Counted from the first letter of the stretch, positions 6,044 through 14,052 are shown. The stretch: 14,115 bases of DNA from an uncultured Mollicutes bacterium (GCA_900549975.1 URQK01000037.1:1-14115), one strand, 5' to 3'. A program made the numbers and translations. Notes: a model not told the origin generated them from the letters alone.

Positions 6044-6684
6044 TATTTAAATTCTCCTTTTACCATTTTATTTCTTAGAATATCGTAATTTGGGCAATAT
6101 TGATAAACAACATTATAAAATCTTATGGAATGATCTCGATAAAAATCATGCGCTAATTCGTGAATAATAACAGAATCTATTATTTCTGATGAAAAATGAA
6201 TTAATTCTAAAGAAAAAGTAATTCGATTTGTACGTATTGAATTAGTGCCATATCTTGTTTTCATTTTACGAATTATAAATTTATAATCTCTTTTGACATT
6301 CATAAGTTTTTCTAAAGTATAAAATCTTGAATCAATATAGCGATTTAATAATCTTGCTAAAAGACGTTCTTTTTCTATTTCGTTTTTATAGCTTCCATAT
6401 CCAGAAATAGAATAAATATTATTTTGAAATGTAATTGGCAATTTTTCTCCAAAAATATAAATATAATCTTCACTACTTTGTTGGTTACGATCATACATAT
6501 GCACTAATGACAATTTATGTTGTTCAATTATTTTAACTAAAGAATTATAACTTGATAAAGGGTGAGCATAACAAACAATATTATTATCAACAATTTTAAA
6601 AGAAACTCGACGCATACTTCTTTTATTTAATACAAATTTAACTTGATAATTTTTTCCTTTATACTCAAATACATAATCAACCAT
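6043..6684 (-). CDS. YgjP-like zinc metallopeptidase (DUF45/M48-like)
   Basis: This protein of 213 residues, counted from the ATG at 6684, belongs to the YgjP/SprT-like metal-dependent hydrolases. The zinc site is HELAH (H175, E176, H179) followed by a third ligand in RDHS (H185). Before it lies the family block RKMKTRYGTNSIRTNRITFS (about 139-158), equivalent to the K-S-R-W-G-S-C stretch of relatives; here Tyr, Thr and Asn replace the usual Trp, Ser and Cys. The N-terminal half holds the beta-rich part seen in the family. A GTG three codons upstream (6693) is possible, but AGGTGAG, which includes that GTG, is ideally placed as the ribosome binding site of the ATG at 6684. The gene overlaps the trmH-like start by 1 nt. 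The substrate is unknown; the family is often described as predicted hydrolases. Confidence 0.88.
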   Translation of the reverse strand: MVDYVFEYKGKNYQVKFVLNKRSMRRVSFKIVDNNIVCYAHPLSSYNSLVKIIEQHKLSLVHMYDRNQQSSEDYIYIFGEKLPITFQNNIYSISGYGSYKNEIEKERLLARLLNRYIDSRFYTLEKLMNVKRDYKFIIRKMKTRYGTNSIRTNRITFSLELIHFSSEIIDSVIIHELAHDFYRDHSIRFYNVVYQYCPNYDILRNKMVKGEFK

Positions 6685-6702
6685 AAATCTCACCTAACTA
6701 AG

Positions 6703-6755
6703 ATTATATAAAATTTAAACATTTTTTTAAATGTTTATTGCGAATATGTTAATAT
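6703..6755. promoter_or_regulatory. Divergent promoters with an inverted repeat (YgjP-like / DUF523)
   Basis: Toward the YgjP-like gene the minus strand has -10 TATAAT (6708-6703) with a weak -35 TTTAAA 17 bp upstream. Toward DUF523 the plus strand has an extended -10 TGTTAATAT (6747-6755). Between them lies a perfect inverted repeat TAAACATTT-TTTT-AAATGTTTA (6716-6737), which overlaps the -35 regions of both and could be a shared operator. Confidence 0.5.
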
Positions 6756-6770
6756 TTAAGTGGTGATATT

Positions 6771-7232
6771 ATGGAAAAACTTCTTATTAGTGCTTGCTTA
6801 CTTGGTAAAAATGTTAAATACAATGGAAAAAACAATAAAATTGATACTAGTGAAATTGCTAAATATATTGAGTTTGTTCCTATTTGTCCTGAAGTTATGG
6901 GTGGATTGCCTATTCCTCGCGTGCCTAGTGAAAGAAAAAATGATAAAGTAATAAATCAAATTGGTTTAGATGTCACTAAAAATTATGAGTTAGGTAAAGA
7001 TATAGCAATAAACATAGCTAAAAACAATCATATTAAATATGCTTTATTAAAAAGTAAAAGTCCATCATGCGGAAATGATTTTATTTATGATGGTACTTTT
7101 AGTCATACTTTAATTAATAAAAGCGGAGTAACCGCAGAAGCATTAAAAAAAATAGGTGTTATAGTTTTTAATGAAAATCAAATTGATGATTTATTACATT
7201 TATTAAAAACTAAGACGCCTATTAAAAATTAG
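6771..7232 (+). CDS. DUF523 (YbbK-like) domain protein
   Basis: This 153-residue protein is a full-length, single-domain DUF523 member. The family blocks are all visible: SACLLGKNVKYNG (7-19, C9), ICPEVMGGLPIPRVPSER (38-55, C39), LLKSKSPSCGNDFIYDGTFS (92-111, C100) and GVTAEALKKIGVIVFNE (119-135). The three conserved Cys suggest metal or cofactor binding or a redox role, but no biochemical function is established that I can name. The ATG follows GGTGAT; an overlapping frame that starts at 6760 is a shadow. The gene is divergent from the YgjP-like gene, and its TAG stop overlaps the TAA stop of the converging tetR-like gene by 2 nt, leaving no room for a conventional terminator. Confidence 0.9.
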   Translation: MEKLLISACLLGKNVKYNGKNNKIDTSEIAKYIEFVPICPEVMGGLPIPRVPSERKNDKVINQIGLDVTKNYELGKDIAINIAKNNHIKYALLKSKSPSCGNDFIYDGTFSHTLINKSGVTAEALKKIGVIVFNENQIDDLLHLLKTKTPIKN

Positions 7233-7810
7233 TCTTCCTTAGGTTCAAATCCTAAAATATCATGGATAATATTATTTAAGTTATTCGAAGTCTCTTCAAC
7301 CCATTCATTAGTTTCATGAATTGTTAAACTACCAAGACCATAAGTTAAGAATCTTGCTGCTGTTTTTGTATCAAGCTTTGGTTTTGCACCATTTTCTATT
7401 AATATTTCAATAATTTGTTCGAAATATGGTTCAATTACTTGTAATACTTGTTCACGAATTGCAAGTCTTACTGTACGATGCATTTTTTTATCGTATTTTA
7501 CTCTAAATTTCTTAACAATCATCTTTAAATAACGGAAGAAATGGTAAACTGCATGATCTGGATCTTCTTTTGCCATTTTTACCACTCTTTTAAATCCACG
7601 ATGATACTGATTTAAGAATGTTTCTAACACATCACTAAATAATGCATCTTTTGTTTCATAGTAATAATAGAATAAGCCTATTTCACAACCGACTCCTCTT
7701 ACAATACTACGAATACTAGTTCCATCATACCCATTTTCAAAAAACAACTCAGTTGCTACTTCAATCATTTTGTTTTTTGTGCCACCATCATACATTGGTT
7801 TTCTTGCCAT
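7229..7810 (-). CDS. TetR/AcrR family transcriptional regulator
   Basis: This 193-residue protein has a standard TetR layout. Helix 1 is KNKMIEVATELFFENGYDGTS (12-32). The helix-turn-helix is SIRSIVRGVGCEIGLFYYYY (32-51), and ETKDALF follows at 52-58. The C-terminal domain (65-193) is helical with basic segments (KKFRVKYDKKMHRTVRLAIR) and a variable ligand pocket that gives no hint of the inducer. The ATG has AGGCGGTG just upstream. It is divergent from the small membrane protein at 8130, a common arrangement for a repressor and its target, and converges on DUF523 with overlapping stop codons. It is unrelated in detail to the other TetR at 1690, with a different helix 3 and C-terminal domain. 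Confidence 0.92.
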   Translation of the reverse strand: MARKPMYDGGTKNKMIEVATELFFENGYDGTSIRSIVRGVGCEIGLFYYYYETKDALFSDVLETFLNQYHRGFKRVVKMAKEDPDHAVYHFFRYLKMIVKKFRVKYDKKMHRTVRLAIREQVLQVIEPYFEQIIEILIENGAKPKLDTKTAARFLTYGLGSLTIHETNEWVEETSNNLNNIIHDILGFEPKED

Positions 7811-7844
7811 AAAGCACCGCCTATCTATTTTTTAATACAATTAA

Positions 7845-7872
7845 ATTATACACTCAAAAAAAATTAAAACAA
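7845..7872 (-). promoter_or_regulatory. Promoter of the second tetR-like gene
   Basis: The minus strand carries -10 TATAAT (7850-7845) preceded by TG (TGTATAAT), and a weak -35 TTGTTT (7872-7867) at 16 bp. The leader is about 30 nt. Confidence 0.5.
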
Positions 7873-7915
7873 CTTTAAAACTAAAAAAATTATGCAAAAT
7901 TGATATATTTTATAC

Positions 7916-7927
7916 TTAGCATGCTAA
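7916..7927. promoter_or_regulatory. Perfect palindrome TTAGCATGCTAA
   Basis: This 12-bp perfect palindrome lies in the middle of the divergent gap, upstream of both the tetR-like gene and the membrane-protein gene. It is a candidate operator; there is no direct evidence of binding. Confidence 0.35.
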
Positions 7928-8129
7928 AATTTTTTAATAAAGATATTTTTATTAGTTTTGTTTACATAATAAGGAAAAATATTCGAGTTTAATACTTTAA
8001 ATAAAATATATTTACATAATTATCATTTGCAATTTTTCCATATTTATAATTTCTTCTTTTCGTATTTAAAAAAAATTGTTATTATGAATTTGTAGATTAC
8101 TTAATGTCACAAAGGAAAGGAATGATAAA

Positions 8130-8600
8130 ATGCAATTTATAACTTGGCTATTAAGTTTTAATGAAAGACATTATAAAGATGCACAGCGTTACCAAAAAAG
8201 CGGTTGGTTTGGTCGCATATTTATAATCATTATTTTAAGTGGTTTAAATGTCGGAACACTATTTGTGGAAAACTGGTCTCTTAATGTATTTAATCAAACA
8301 ATTGTAGGTGGAGCGCTTGCTTTTATTTTATTTGTTGGTTTATTCTTTGGCGTATTAGAAACTAATATTATCTATGCCATCTTTGGCTTTAAAATGTTTG
8401 TTTCTGGATCATTAGGTTCTTTAGCGGTTAGAAAATTAAATAAAAATAAAAATGAAAATATAAACGAAAATGCCATTAAAGAAATAAATGATTATAGCAA
8501 ATACCGTTATTTTGATTTAGTTGTTGGCATATTTTCCACTTTATTAGCTATCGCCTTTGTTGGCGTAGCAATTTTCTTTTTTGCAAGTAAATTTAATTAA
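8130..8600 (+). CDS. Small multi-pass membrane protein, function unknown
   Basis: This 156-residue protein is not recognised. The first 25 residues are polar and basic (FNERHYKDAQRYQKSGWFGR). Hydrophobic segments follow at about 27-46, 57-78, 79-99 and 128-151, separated by a charged Lys/Asn/Glu-rich loop (101-127: RKLNKNKNENINEN...), which gives three or four membrane passes. There is no signal peptide cleavage motif or catalytic signature. The ATG follows AAAGGAAAGGA with an 8-nt gap; an ATG at 8122 is out of frame and stops at once. Divergent from the TetR regulator at 7810, it may be that regulator's target. The gene ends just before a bidirectional terminator shared with the M42 peptidase gene. 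Confidence 0.8.
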   Translation: MQFITWLLSFNERHYKDAQRYQKSGWFGRIFIIIILSGLNVGTLFVENWSLNVFNQTIVGGALAFILFVGLFFGVLETNIIYAIFGFKMFVSGSLGSLAVRKLNKNKNENINENAIKEINDYSKYRYFDLVVGIFSTLLAIAFVGVAIFFFASKFN

Positions 8601-8601
8601 A

Positions 8602-8621
8602 AACACTTCGATTGAAGTGTT
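8602..8621. terminator. Bidirectional terminator
   Basis: AACACTTC (8602-8609) and GAAGTGTT (8614-8621) pair perfectly around a GATT loop. On the minus strand the stem is followed by TTTTTAATT and starts directly after the M42 stop codon. On the plus strand the tail (CTATAAATATTT) is weaker. The 21-bp gap between the two convergent stops is entirely this element. Confidence 0.8.
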
Positions 8622-9707
8622 CTATAAATATTTACTTTCTTTAAGCATTTGCAATTTGTCACTATCAATGACTTTGATTAAATTAAGTAATAGTTTTTTC
8701 GTGTTATCAAAATCATCTTTATGAACTAAAGAAGTATGGGAATGGAAATATCGGCAAGGAATTGATAATGTCATATTAATAATTCCCATTTTTGTTTTAT
8801 GAATTTCACTAGAATCTGTTCCACCAAATACGCATAGGTCGTAAGTGTAAGGAATAGATTTTCTTTTTGCAACTTCTTCTACTAAATCAAATAGTCCACG
8901 ATGCGATATGGATGCTCCGTCCATCAACGCTAATGCAGGACCAGTTCCTAGTCTAGAAGGATTATTTTCCGCGCCTGGAGTGTCATAACTTTCGGTGACA
9001 TCAATAGCAAAACCGATATCAGGTTCAACTTTATATGTTGATGTTTTTGCTCCACGGCAACCTATTTCTTCTTGGGTTGAGGCTACAAAAACAACATTTG
9101 CCAGTACACCTAACTTTTTAATAGTCTTAAATAAATCAATAATAATTGCCACACTAAGACGATTATCAAATGCTTTTCCTAAAAGTGTTTTATGATCATT
9201 CAAAACACGGAATTTAGTTAAAGGGGTAATTGGGTCACCAATATTGATACCCAAGTCTAAAATATCTTGCTTTGAACTTACTCCCATATCTAAGTAAAGC
9301 GTATTAATTGGTAAAACTTGATTTTTTTGTTCGCGAGTTAAGCCATGAGGTGGCTCAGCCCCAATAACACCAATAAATTCTTGATGTTTATGATTAGTAA
9401 CAACCATTTCTTGCGCTAACAAGACATGACTCCACCAACCACCTACTGGTTTAAGACGAATCATTCCATTATCTAAGATAGAATTAACTAAAAATCCTAC
9501 TTCATCCATATGAGCAGTAAACATAATTAATGGCTTTGTTTCATCAGTTTTAAGTTCACAAATTAGTGAACCCAAGTTATCTGTAGTAATACTCGTGCAA
9601 ATATCTTTTAATTCATTTTTAATATATTCACGAACATCATTTTCAAAGCCAGAAATGCCATTAAGTTCAGTTAATTCTTTTAAAAGTTTAAGCGAACTTT
9701 TATTCAT
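8622..9707 (-). CDS. M42 family metallo-aminopeptidase
   Basis: This protein is 361 residues from the ATG at 9707, or 363 from an ATG at 9713. It belongs to the M42 glutamyl/tetrahedral aminopeptidases (often labelled FrvX or 'cellulase M'), which trim peptides in the cytoplasm with two metal ions. Visible residues, numbered from the upstream ATG, are: AHMDEVG (H68, D70), bridging Asp in AFDNR (D183), catalytic and metal Glu in TQEEIG (E215, E216), D238 in AIDVTES, and H324 in RYFHSHTS. The insert domain at about 75-170 matches the usual dimer/oligomer domain. AAAGGT sits 8 nt before the 9707 ATG but only 2 nt before 9713, so the downstream start is preferred. Either start overlaps the end of glgP, so it is the last gene of the glgB-glgP operon. 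No link between peptide trimming and glycogen is evident beyond co-expression. Confidence 0.92.
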   Translation of the reverse strand: MNKSSLKLLKELTELNGISGFENDVREYIKNELKDICTSITTDNLGSLICELKTDETKPLIMFTAHMDEVGFLVNSILDNGMIRLKPVGGWWSHVLLAQEMVVTNHKHQEFIGVIGAEPPHGLTREQKNQVLPINTLYLDMGVSSKQDILDLGINIGDPITPLTKFRVLNDHKTLLGKAFDNRLSVAIIIDLFKTIKKLGVLANVVFVASTQEEIGCRGAKTSTYKVEPDIGFAIDVTESYDTPGAENNPSRLGTGPALALMDGASISHRGLFDLVEEVAKRKSIPYTYDLCVFGGTDSSEIHKTKMGIINMTLSIPCRYFHSHTSLVHKDDFDNTKKLLLNLIKVIDSDKLQMLKESKYL

Positions 9708-12111
9708 TATCATTTACCTTTTTTAAATGCCAAATATCTTTTGCGTATTCACTAATAGTACGATCACTTGAGAAATATCCTGATTGAGCAATATTAATTA
9801 AAGCCATCTTAGCCCATTTAGACTTATCTTGATATAATTCTTCCACTAATTTTGAAGCTTCAACATAGCTTGCAAAATCTTTTAAAATAAAGTATTCATC
9901 ATTATGATACATTACTTCATCAAAAATCATTCTAAAGCGATCTTTATCTTCATCCCATGTCCCATCAGTTAAAGAATCTAAAATACGTTTAATAAATGGA
10001 TCTTGGTTATAATAATCCCAAGGATTATAAGTATGAGCGTTACGTAATTCATTAACTTCATAATCTTTTAAACCAAAAATCACACAGTTTTCATCGCCAA
10101 CACGTTCACTAATTTCTACATTAGCGCCATCTAATGTACCTAATGTAATTGCGCCATTCATCATAAATTTCATATTGGATGTACCGCTTGCTTCTTTTCC
10201 GGCTGTAGAAATTTGTTCACTAACATCCGCGGCAGGAATAATTTTTTCAGCAAGAGTAACACCATAGTTTTCAATAAACACCACTTTAATAGATTGACTA
10301 ATAACTGGATCATTATTAATAACTTTAGCAACCGCTAAAATTAATTCAATAATCTTCTTAGCATAAGCATAGCTTGGTGCCGCTTTTGCACCAAAGATAA
10401 ATGTATGAGGATACATTTTGAAATTTGGATCAGTTTTGAGTTTAAAATATAAATAAATAATATGGAAAACGTTTAATAATTGACGTTTATAAGCATGTAA
10501 TCTTTTAATTTGAACATCAAATATTGAATTAACATTAAGTTCAATATGATTATGTTCTTCCACGTATTCCGCTAATTTGACTTTATTTTCTAATTTAATT
10601 TCATAATATCTGGATTTTAAATCTTCATTATCAACATAAGTCATTAATTTTGTTAAATCTTCTGGATTTAATATCCAAGAATCACTTATATATTTTGTAA
10701 CTTCATTAGCCATCTTTGGATTAGCATATAAGAACCAACGACGATGAGTAATACCATTTGTCTTATTGTTAAATTTTTCTGGCATAATTTGATAAAAATC
10801 TTTGAATGTTGAACTTTCAAGAATTTGAGTATGTAAAGCTGCAACACCATTAATACTGTAGCAAGTTACAAGTGCTAAGCTTGTCATATGAATCATACCA
10901 TCTCTAATAATTGATAAACGATTCTTCATATCGCCACTAATATGCAATTCATTTAAACGAATCATAAAACGACGATTAATTTCTTCAATAATCATATAGC
11001 AACGTGGAATTAAATGTTGAACATAATTTATTGGCCATTTTTCTAAAGCCTCCGCCATAACAGTATGATTTGTATATGCCATGGCGTGAGTTACTTGATA
11101 CCAAGCATCATCCCAACCATAATTATATTCATCCATTAATAAACGCATCATTTCTGGAATAGCTAAAATTGGATGTGTATCATTTAATTGGAAATTGTAT
11201 TTTTCATAGAAATTATCTAATGTGCCATAAAGTCTTAAATGTTCACGCATTGCCGATTGCAATCCCGCTGAAACAAGGAAATATTGTTGTCTTAAGCGTA
11301 AAATACGTCCGTGTTCTGTAGAATCATCTGGATATAAGCCATGGCATAATTCTTTTAAAGCTGATAAATAATCAGTAAACTTTTCATCCATTGGTAAATG
11401 TTCATCACTTGGTTCCGCTGACCAAACACGTAATGTATTAACTACTTTATTACGATAGCCAATAACAGAAATATCATAAGGCATAGCTTTTACAACAATT
11501 GCATCTGCGGTTCTATTACGTAATTCTCCTTTTTCATCATAATAGCATTCTGGATGACCATAAAATTTTACTTCAACTGCGTGTTTAGGCTTTTTAACTT
11601 CCCAAACATTCGATTTAGCAAGCCATTGATCAGGAACTTCTACTTGTTTTCCATCAATAATAACTTGCTTAAAGAAACCATATTCATAACGTATGCAGTT
11701 ACCAATAACTGGATATCCTAAAGATGCGGTAGAATCTAAAAAGCAAGCCGCAAGTCTTCCTAAACCACCATTACCAAGTCCAGCATCAGTTTCTTGTTCT
11801 TCTAATTCATGGATATTAATTCCTAAGTCATTTAATCCATCTTTAACAACTTCATAAATTCCTAAATTTTGTAAATTATTTACTAATAAACGACCAATTA
11901 GAAATTCCATTGAAAAATAAATAAGTTGTTTTTTACCAGTTCTTAAAACCTTTTCACGAGTGCTGCGCCAGTCTCTACTTGCGTAGTCACGCACCATTTC
12001 TCCTAAAATATCGTAACGTTCGAATATATGTGATTCATCGATTGTTACACAATATTTATCAAGTAATCTTCTTTGAAATTCTTCTTTAAATTCTTTTACA
12101 TTATTAAACAT
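9700..12111 (-). CDS. glgP: Glycogen/alpha-glucan phosphorylase
   Basis: This protein is about 803 residues from the ATG at 12111, the usual length for bacterial GT35 phosphorylases. It releases glucose-1-phosphate from non-reducing ends of glycogen or maltodextrin in the cytoplasm, using pyridoxal phosphate. Motifs counted from this start: GLGNGGLGRLAACFLDS (111-127), QLNDTHPILAIPE in the glucan/active-site region (308-320), KRLHAYKRQ (536-544), and the PLP-binding block EASGTSNMKFMMNGA with Lys648, followed by TLGTLDGANVE. The animal-type N-terminal phosphorylation segment is absent, as in other bacteria. The frame is open upstream to a GTG at 12141 inside glgB. However, the ATG at 12111 has AAAGG 9 nt upstream and lies 1 nt after the glgB stop. 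It overlaps the M42 gene downstream. glgB and glgP together mobilise or remodel stored glucan. Confidence 0.96.
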   Translation of the reverse strand: MFNNVKEFKEEFQRRLLDKYCVTIDESHIFERYDILGEMVRDYASRDWRSTREKVLRTGKKQLIYFSMEFLIGRLLVNNLQNLGIYEVVKDGLNDLGINIHELEEQETDAGLGNGGLGRLAACFLDSTASLGYPVIGNCIRYEYGFFKQVIIDGKQVEVPDQWLAKSNVWEVKKPKHAVEVKFYGHPECYYDEKGELRNRTADAIVVKAMPYDISVIGYRNKVVNTLRVWSAEPSDEHLPMDEKFTDYLSALKELCHGLYPDDSTEHGRILRLRQQYFLVSAGLQSAMREHLRLYGTLDNFYEKYNFQLNDTHPILAIPEMMRLLMDEYNYGWDDAWYQVTHAMAYTNHTVMAEALEKWPINYVQHLIPRCYMIIEEINRRFMIRLNELHISGDMKNRLSIIRDGMIHMTSLALVTCYSINGVAALHTQILESSTFKDFYQIMPEKFNNKTNGITHRRWFLYANPKMANEVTKYISDSWILNPEDLTKLMTYVDNEDLKSRYYEIKLENKVKLAEYVEEHNHIELNVNSIFDVQIKRLHAYKRQLLNVFHIIYLYFKLKTDPNFKMYPHTFIFGAKAAPSYAYAKKIIELILAVAKVINNDPVISQSIKVVFIENYGVTLAEKIIPAADVSEQISTAGKEASGTSNMKFMMNGAITLGTLDGANVEISERVGDENCVIFGLKDYEVNELRNAHTYNPWDYYNQDPFIKRILDSLTDGTWDEDKDRFRMIFDEVMYHNDEYFILKDFASYVEASKLVEELYQDKSKWAKMALINIAQSGYFSSDRTISEYAKDIWHLKKVNDNE

Positions 12112-12112
12112 A

Positions 12113-13960
12113 CTAACTAACCTTTCTTCTACGGGTAACACATTTAAATATCATTGCCGCAAAACTACCTAATTTTATTGTAATGTGATATGGTCGACCT
12201 TCTGGACCACCCACACTAGTTTTTAATTTTAAACCATTGTATTGGTTTTTACCACCATAAACATCTTTATCACTATTAAATATCTCAGTATACGTTCCCG
12301 GAACATAAGTCGGAACATCATACACTTCATAATAATTTGGTGTCATATTGAAAACGAATAATAATGTGTCATTGTTATAAGTTCTTATAAACGCAAAGAC
12401 GCTTTGTTCATTATTATCTACTAAAGTCCAAGCATAGCGACTTGGATTATACTCATCCATATACATTGCCTTTTCATGAGCATAGATAAGATTTAAATCA
12501 CGTATCATTCTACTAATTGAGTCATGAGCGGGATATCTTTTTAAATTCCAAGGCAATGATTTATTTTCATTCCACTCATCAAAAGACGCTAGTTCATTAC
12601 CCATGAAATTAAGTTTTTTACCTGGATGAGCCCACATATAAGTATATAGGTTTCTTAATTGAGCAAACTTGGCATAATAATCACCATTAATTTTATTAAT
12701 GATTGTACCTTTTCCATGTACTACTTCATCATGTGATAATGGAAGCAAGAAATTTTCTGAAAAAAAGTAAGCCATTGAGAAAGTAATTAAGTTATGATGA
12801 TATTTACGATAAATTGGATCTAAAGCATAATACTTTAACGTATCATTCATCCAACCTAAGTCCCATTTATAATCAAATCCTAATCCACCATTTTCAAGTG
12901 GAGCAGTAACTCCTTTATACGCTGATGAGTCTTCTGCAATTAAGATAATATCATTATGAGCATAATGAAGTTTTCCTGTTAATCTTTTAATAAATTCAAT
13001 TGCGCCATCATTAATGCCTTTATTAGAATTACCATGCCAATAAATAACATTGCTAATAGCGTCAAATCTTACACCATCAAAATGGAAAATAGTTAAGAAA
13101 TAATTAACAGCGCTCATTAAAAATGAACGTACGGGATCTTTGCCTAAATCAAACAAGGCACTACCCCATTGAGAAAAAGCATTTTCTTCGGAATTATATT
13201 CATACATTCTGCTTCCATCAAATTCAATTAAGCCATAGTTATCAATAGCAAAATGAACTAAAACAAAATCAAGTATGACAGCAATACCAGCGCAGTGCAT
13301 ACGATCAATAAATGACATTAATTGCTTTGGATTACCATATCTTGAATCAACAGAATAAAATCCGGTTGCTTGATATCCCCAAGAACCATCAAATGGATAT
13401 TGAGTAACTGGCATTATTTCAACAGCATTAAATCCATGTTCTAAACAATATGCAATAAGATAATCCGCGACTTCTTCATAAGATAAAAAGCGGTTATCTT
13501 TTTTACCAAGCCATGAGCCTAAGTGAAGTTCATAAATTGATAATGGTCGGGCAAAATATCTATTTCTTTGCTTCATATGCTTTTGATCATGCCAAGCAAA
13601 ATCGCCATAATCAAAAATTCTTGATGCACTTAAAGGTCTTAATTCACTAAAAAATGCATATGGGTCACTCTTATCTACATAAATATTTTTAGCATTCAGG
13701 AAATGAAACTTATAATTCATGTAGTCTTTTAATCCCGGTACAAATGTTTCAAATATGCCATTTGGATCAATGCGTTCCATTTTATTGCTTGTAACATCCC
13801 AATTATTAAAATCACCAATAACAGAAACATCTCTAGCTAGTGGAGCATATAAACGAAATACTACTCCTTCAACACCATCTTTAACTACTCTATGGGCGCC
13901 AAAATACTCGTAAGCGGTAATCGATTGTCCATATAGAAATTCATTTAAGTCAAAGCTCAT
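12113..13960 (-). CDS. glgB: 1,4-alpha-glucan branching enzyme
   Basis: This 615-residue GH13 enzyme forms alpha-1,6 branches in glycogen. The N-terminal CBM48 domain is at about 17-105 (GVVFRLYAPLARDVSVIGDFNNWD at 32-55). The (beta/alpha)8 barrel contains region I DFVLVHF (231-237), region II GVRFDAIS with nucleophile D300, region III ILIAEDSS with acid/base E343, and region IV LPLSHDEVVHGKG with H410 and D411. The C-terminal beta domain (about 500-605) closes the protein. Region I has Leu234 where relatives usually have Pro (D-x-V-P-x-H-F). At 615 residues it is the shorter type, without an extra N-terminal module. The ATG follows AAGGGGTGA. It is the first gene of the glgB-glgP-M42 unit, with its own promoter and a candidate catabolite-responsive element. 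glgC, glgD and glgA do not follow it, unlike the Bacillus glgBCDAP order. Confidence 0.96.
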   Translation of the reverse strand: MSFDLNEFLYGQSITAYEYFGAHRVVKDGVEGVVFRLYAPLARDVSVIGDFNNWDVTSNKMERIDPNGIFETFVPGLKDYMNYKFHFLNAKNIYVDKSDPYAFFSELRPLSASRIFDYGDFAWHDQKHMKQRNRYFARPLSIYELHLGSWLGKKDNRFLSYEEVADYLIAYCLEHGFNAVEIMPVTQYPFDGSWGYQATGFYSVDSRYGNPKQLMSFIDRMHCAGIAVILDFVLVHFAIDNYGLIEFDGSRMYEYNSEENAFSQWGSALFDLGKDPVRSFLMSAVNYFLTIFHFDGVRFDAISNVIYWHGNSNKGINDGAIEFIKRLTGKLHYAHNDIILIAEDSSAYKGVTAPLENGGLGFDYKWDLGWMNDTLKYYALDPIYRKYHHNLITFSMAYFFSENFLLPLSHDEVVHGKGTIINKINGDYYAKFAQLRNLYTYMWAHPGKKLNFMGNELASFDEWNENKSLPWNLKRYPAHDSISRMIRDLNLIYAHEKAMYMDEYNPSRYAWTLVDNNEQSVFAFIRTYNNDTLLFVFNMTPNYYEVYDVPTYVPGTYTEIFNSDKDVYGGKNQYNGLKLKTSVGGPEGRPYHITIKLGSFAAMIFKCVTRRRKVS

Positions 13961-13984
13961 AATTTCACCCCTTGAACTATTTAT

Positions 13985-14013
13985 ATTATAAGTAATTTTT
14001 TAAGTATTATCTA
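13985..14013 (-). promoter_or_regulatory. glgB operon promoter
   Basis: The minus strand carries -10 TATAAT (13990-13985) with a 17-bp spacer to a moderate -35 TAGATA (14013-14008). The leader is short and ends in the AAGGGGTGA ribosome binding site. Confidence 0.55.
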
Positions 14014-14014
14014 G

Positions 14015-14035
14015 AACTATTAACTAAATAGTTAA
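14015..14035. promoter_or_regulatory. Overlapping dyads upstream of the glgB -35
   Basis: Two overlapping perfect inverted repeats share the same half-site sequence: AACTATT-N5-AATAGTT (14015-14033) and TTAACTA-AA-TAGTTAA (14020-14035). They abut the -35 and could bind a regulator that acts on the glycogen operon. Confidence 0.45.
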
Positions 14036-14038
14036 CAT

Positions 14039-14052
14039 TGTAAGCGATTAAC
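14039..14052. promoter_or_regulatory. Candidate catabolite-responsive element (cre)
   Basis: TGTAAGCGATTAAC fits the CcpA cre pattern TGWAANCGNTNWCA except at the last two positions; one extra A separates it from an exact ...TTACA end. It is 26 bp upstream of the -35, a position that would suit activation rather than simple blocking. Whether the organism has CcpA cannot be seen here. Confidence 0.4.

Larger units (their letters stand above)
7811..8129. other. Divergent intergenic region between tetR-like gene and membrane protein gene
   Basis: This 319-bp, extremely AT-rich region has no coding frame of note. It holds the tetR promoter (7845-7872), a perfect 12-bp palindrome TTAGCATGCTAA (7916-7927) and two copies of TTTACATAAT (7961-7970 and 8011-8020) exactly 50 bp apart. 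A plausible TATTAT -10 lies at 8080-8085 without a good -35. AAAGGAAAGGA, the ribosome binding site for the ATG at 8130, is at 8111-8121. The leader of the plus-strand gene may be long. Confidence 0.55.

Noticed and set aside
6760..6951. Plus-strand frame overlapping the start of DUF523
   Set aside because: It is a different frame of the DUF523 gene, hydrophobic by composition only, and DUF523 has full family motifs.
8995..9195. Plus-strand frame inside the M42 gene
   Set aside because: It is antisense to a complete metallopeptidase with all metal ligands and has no ribosome binding site.
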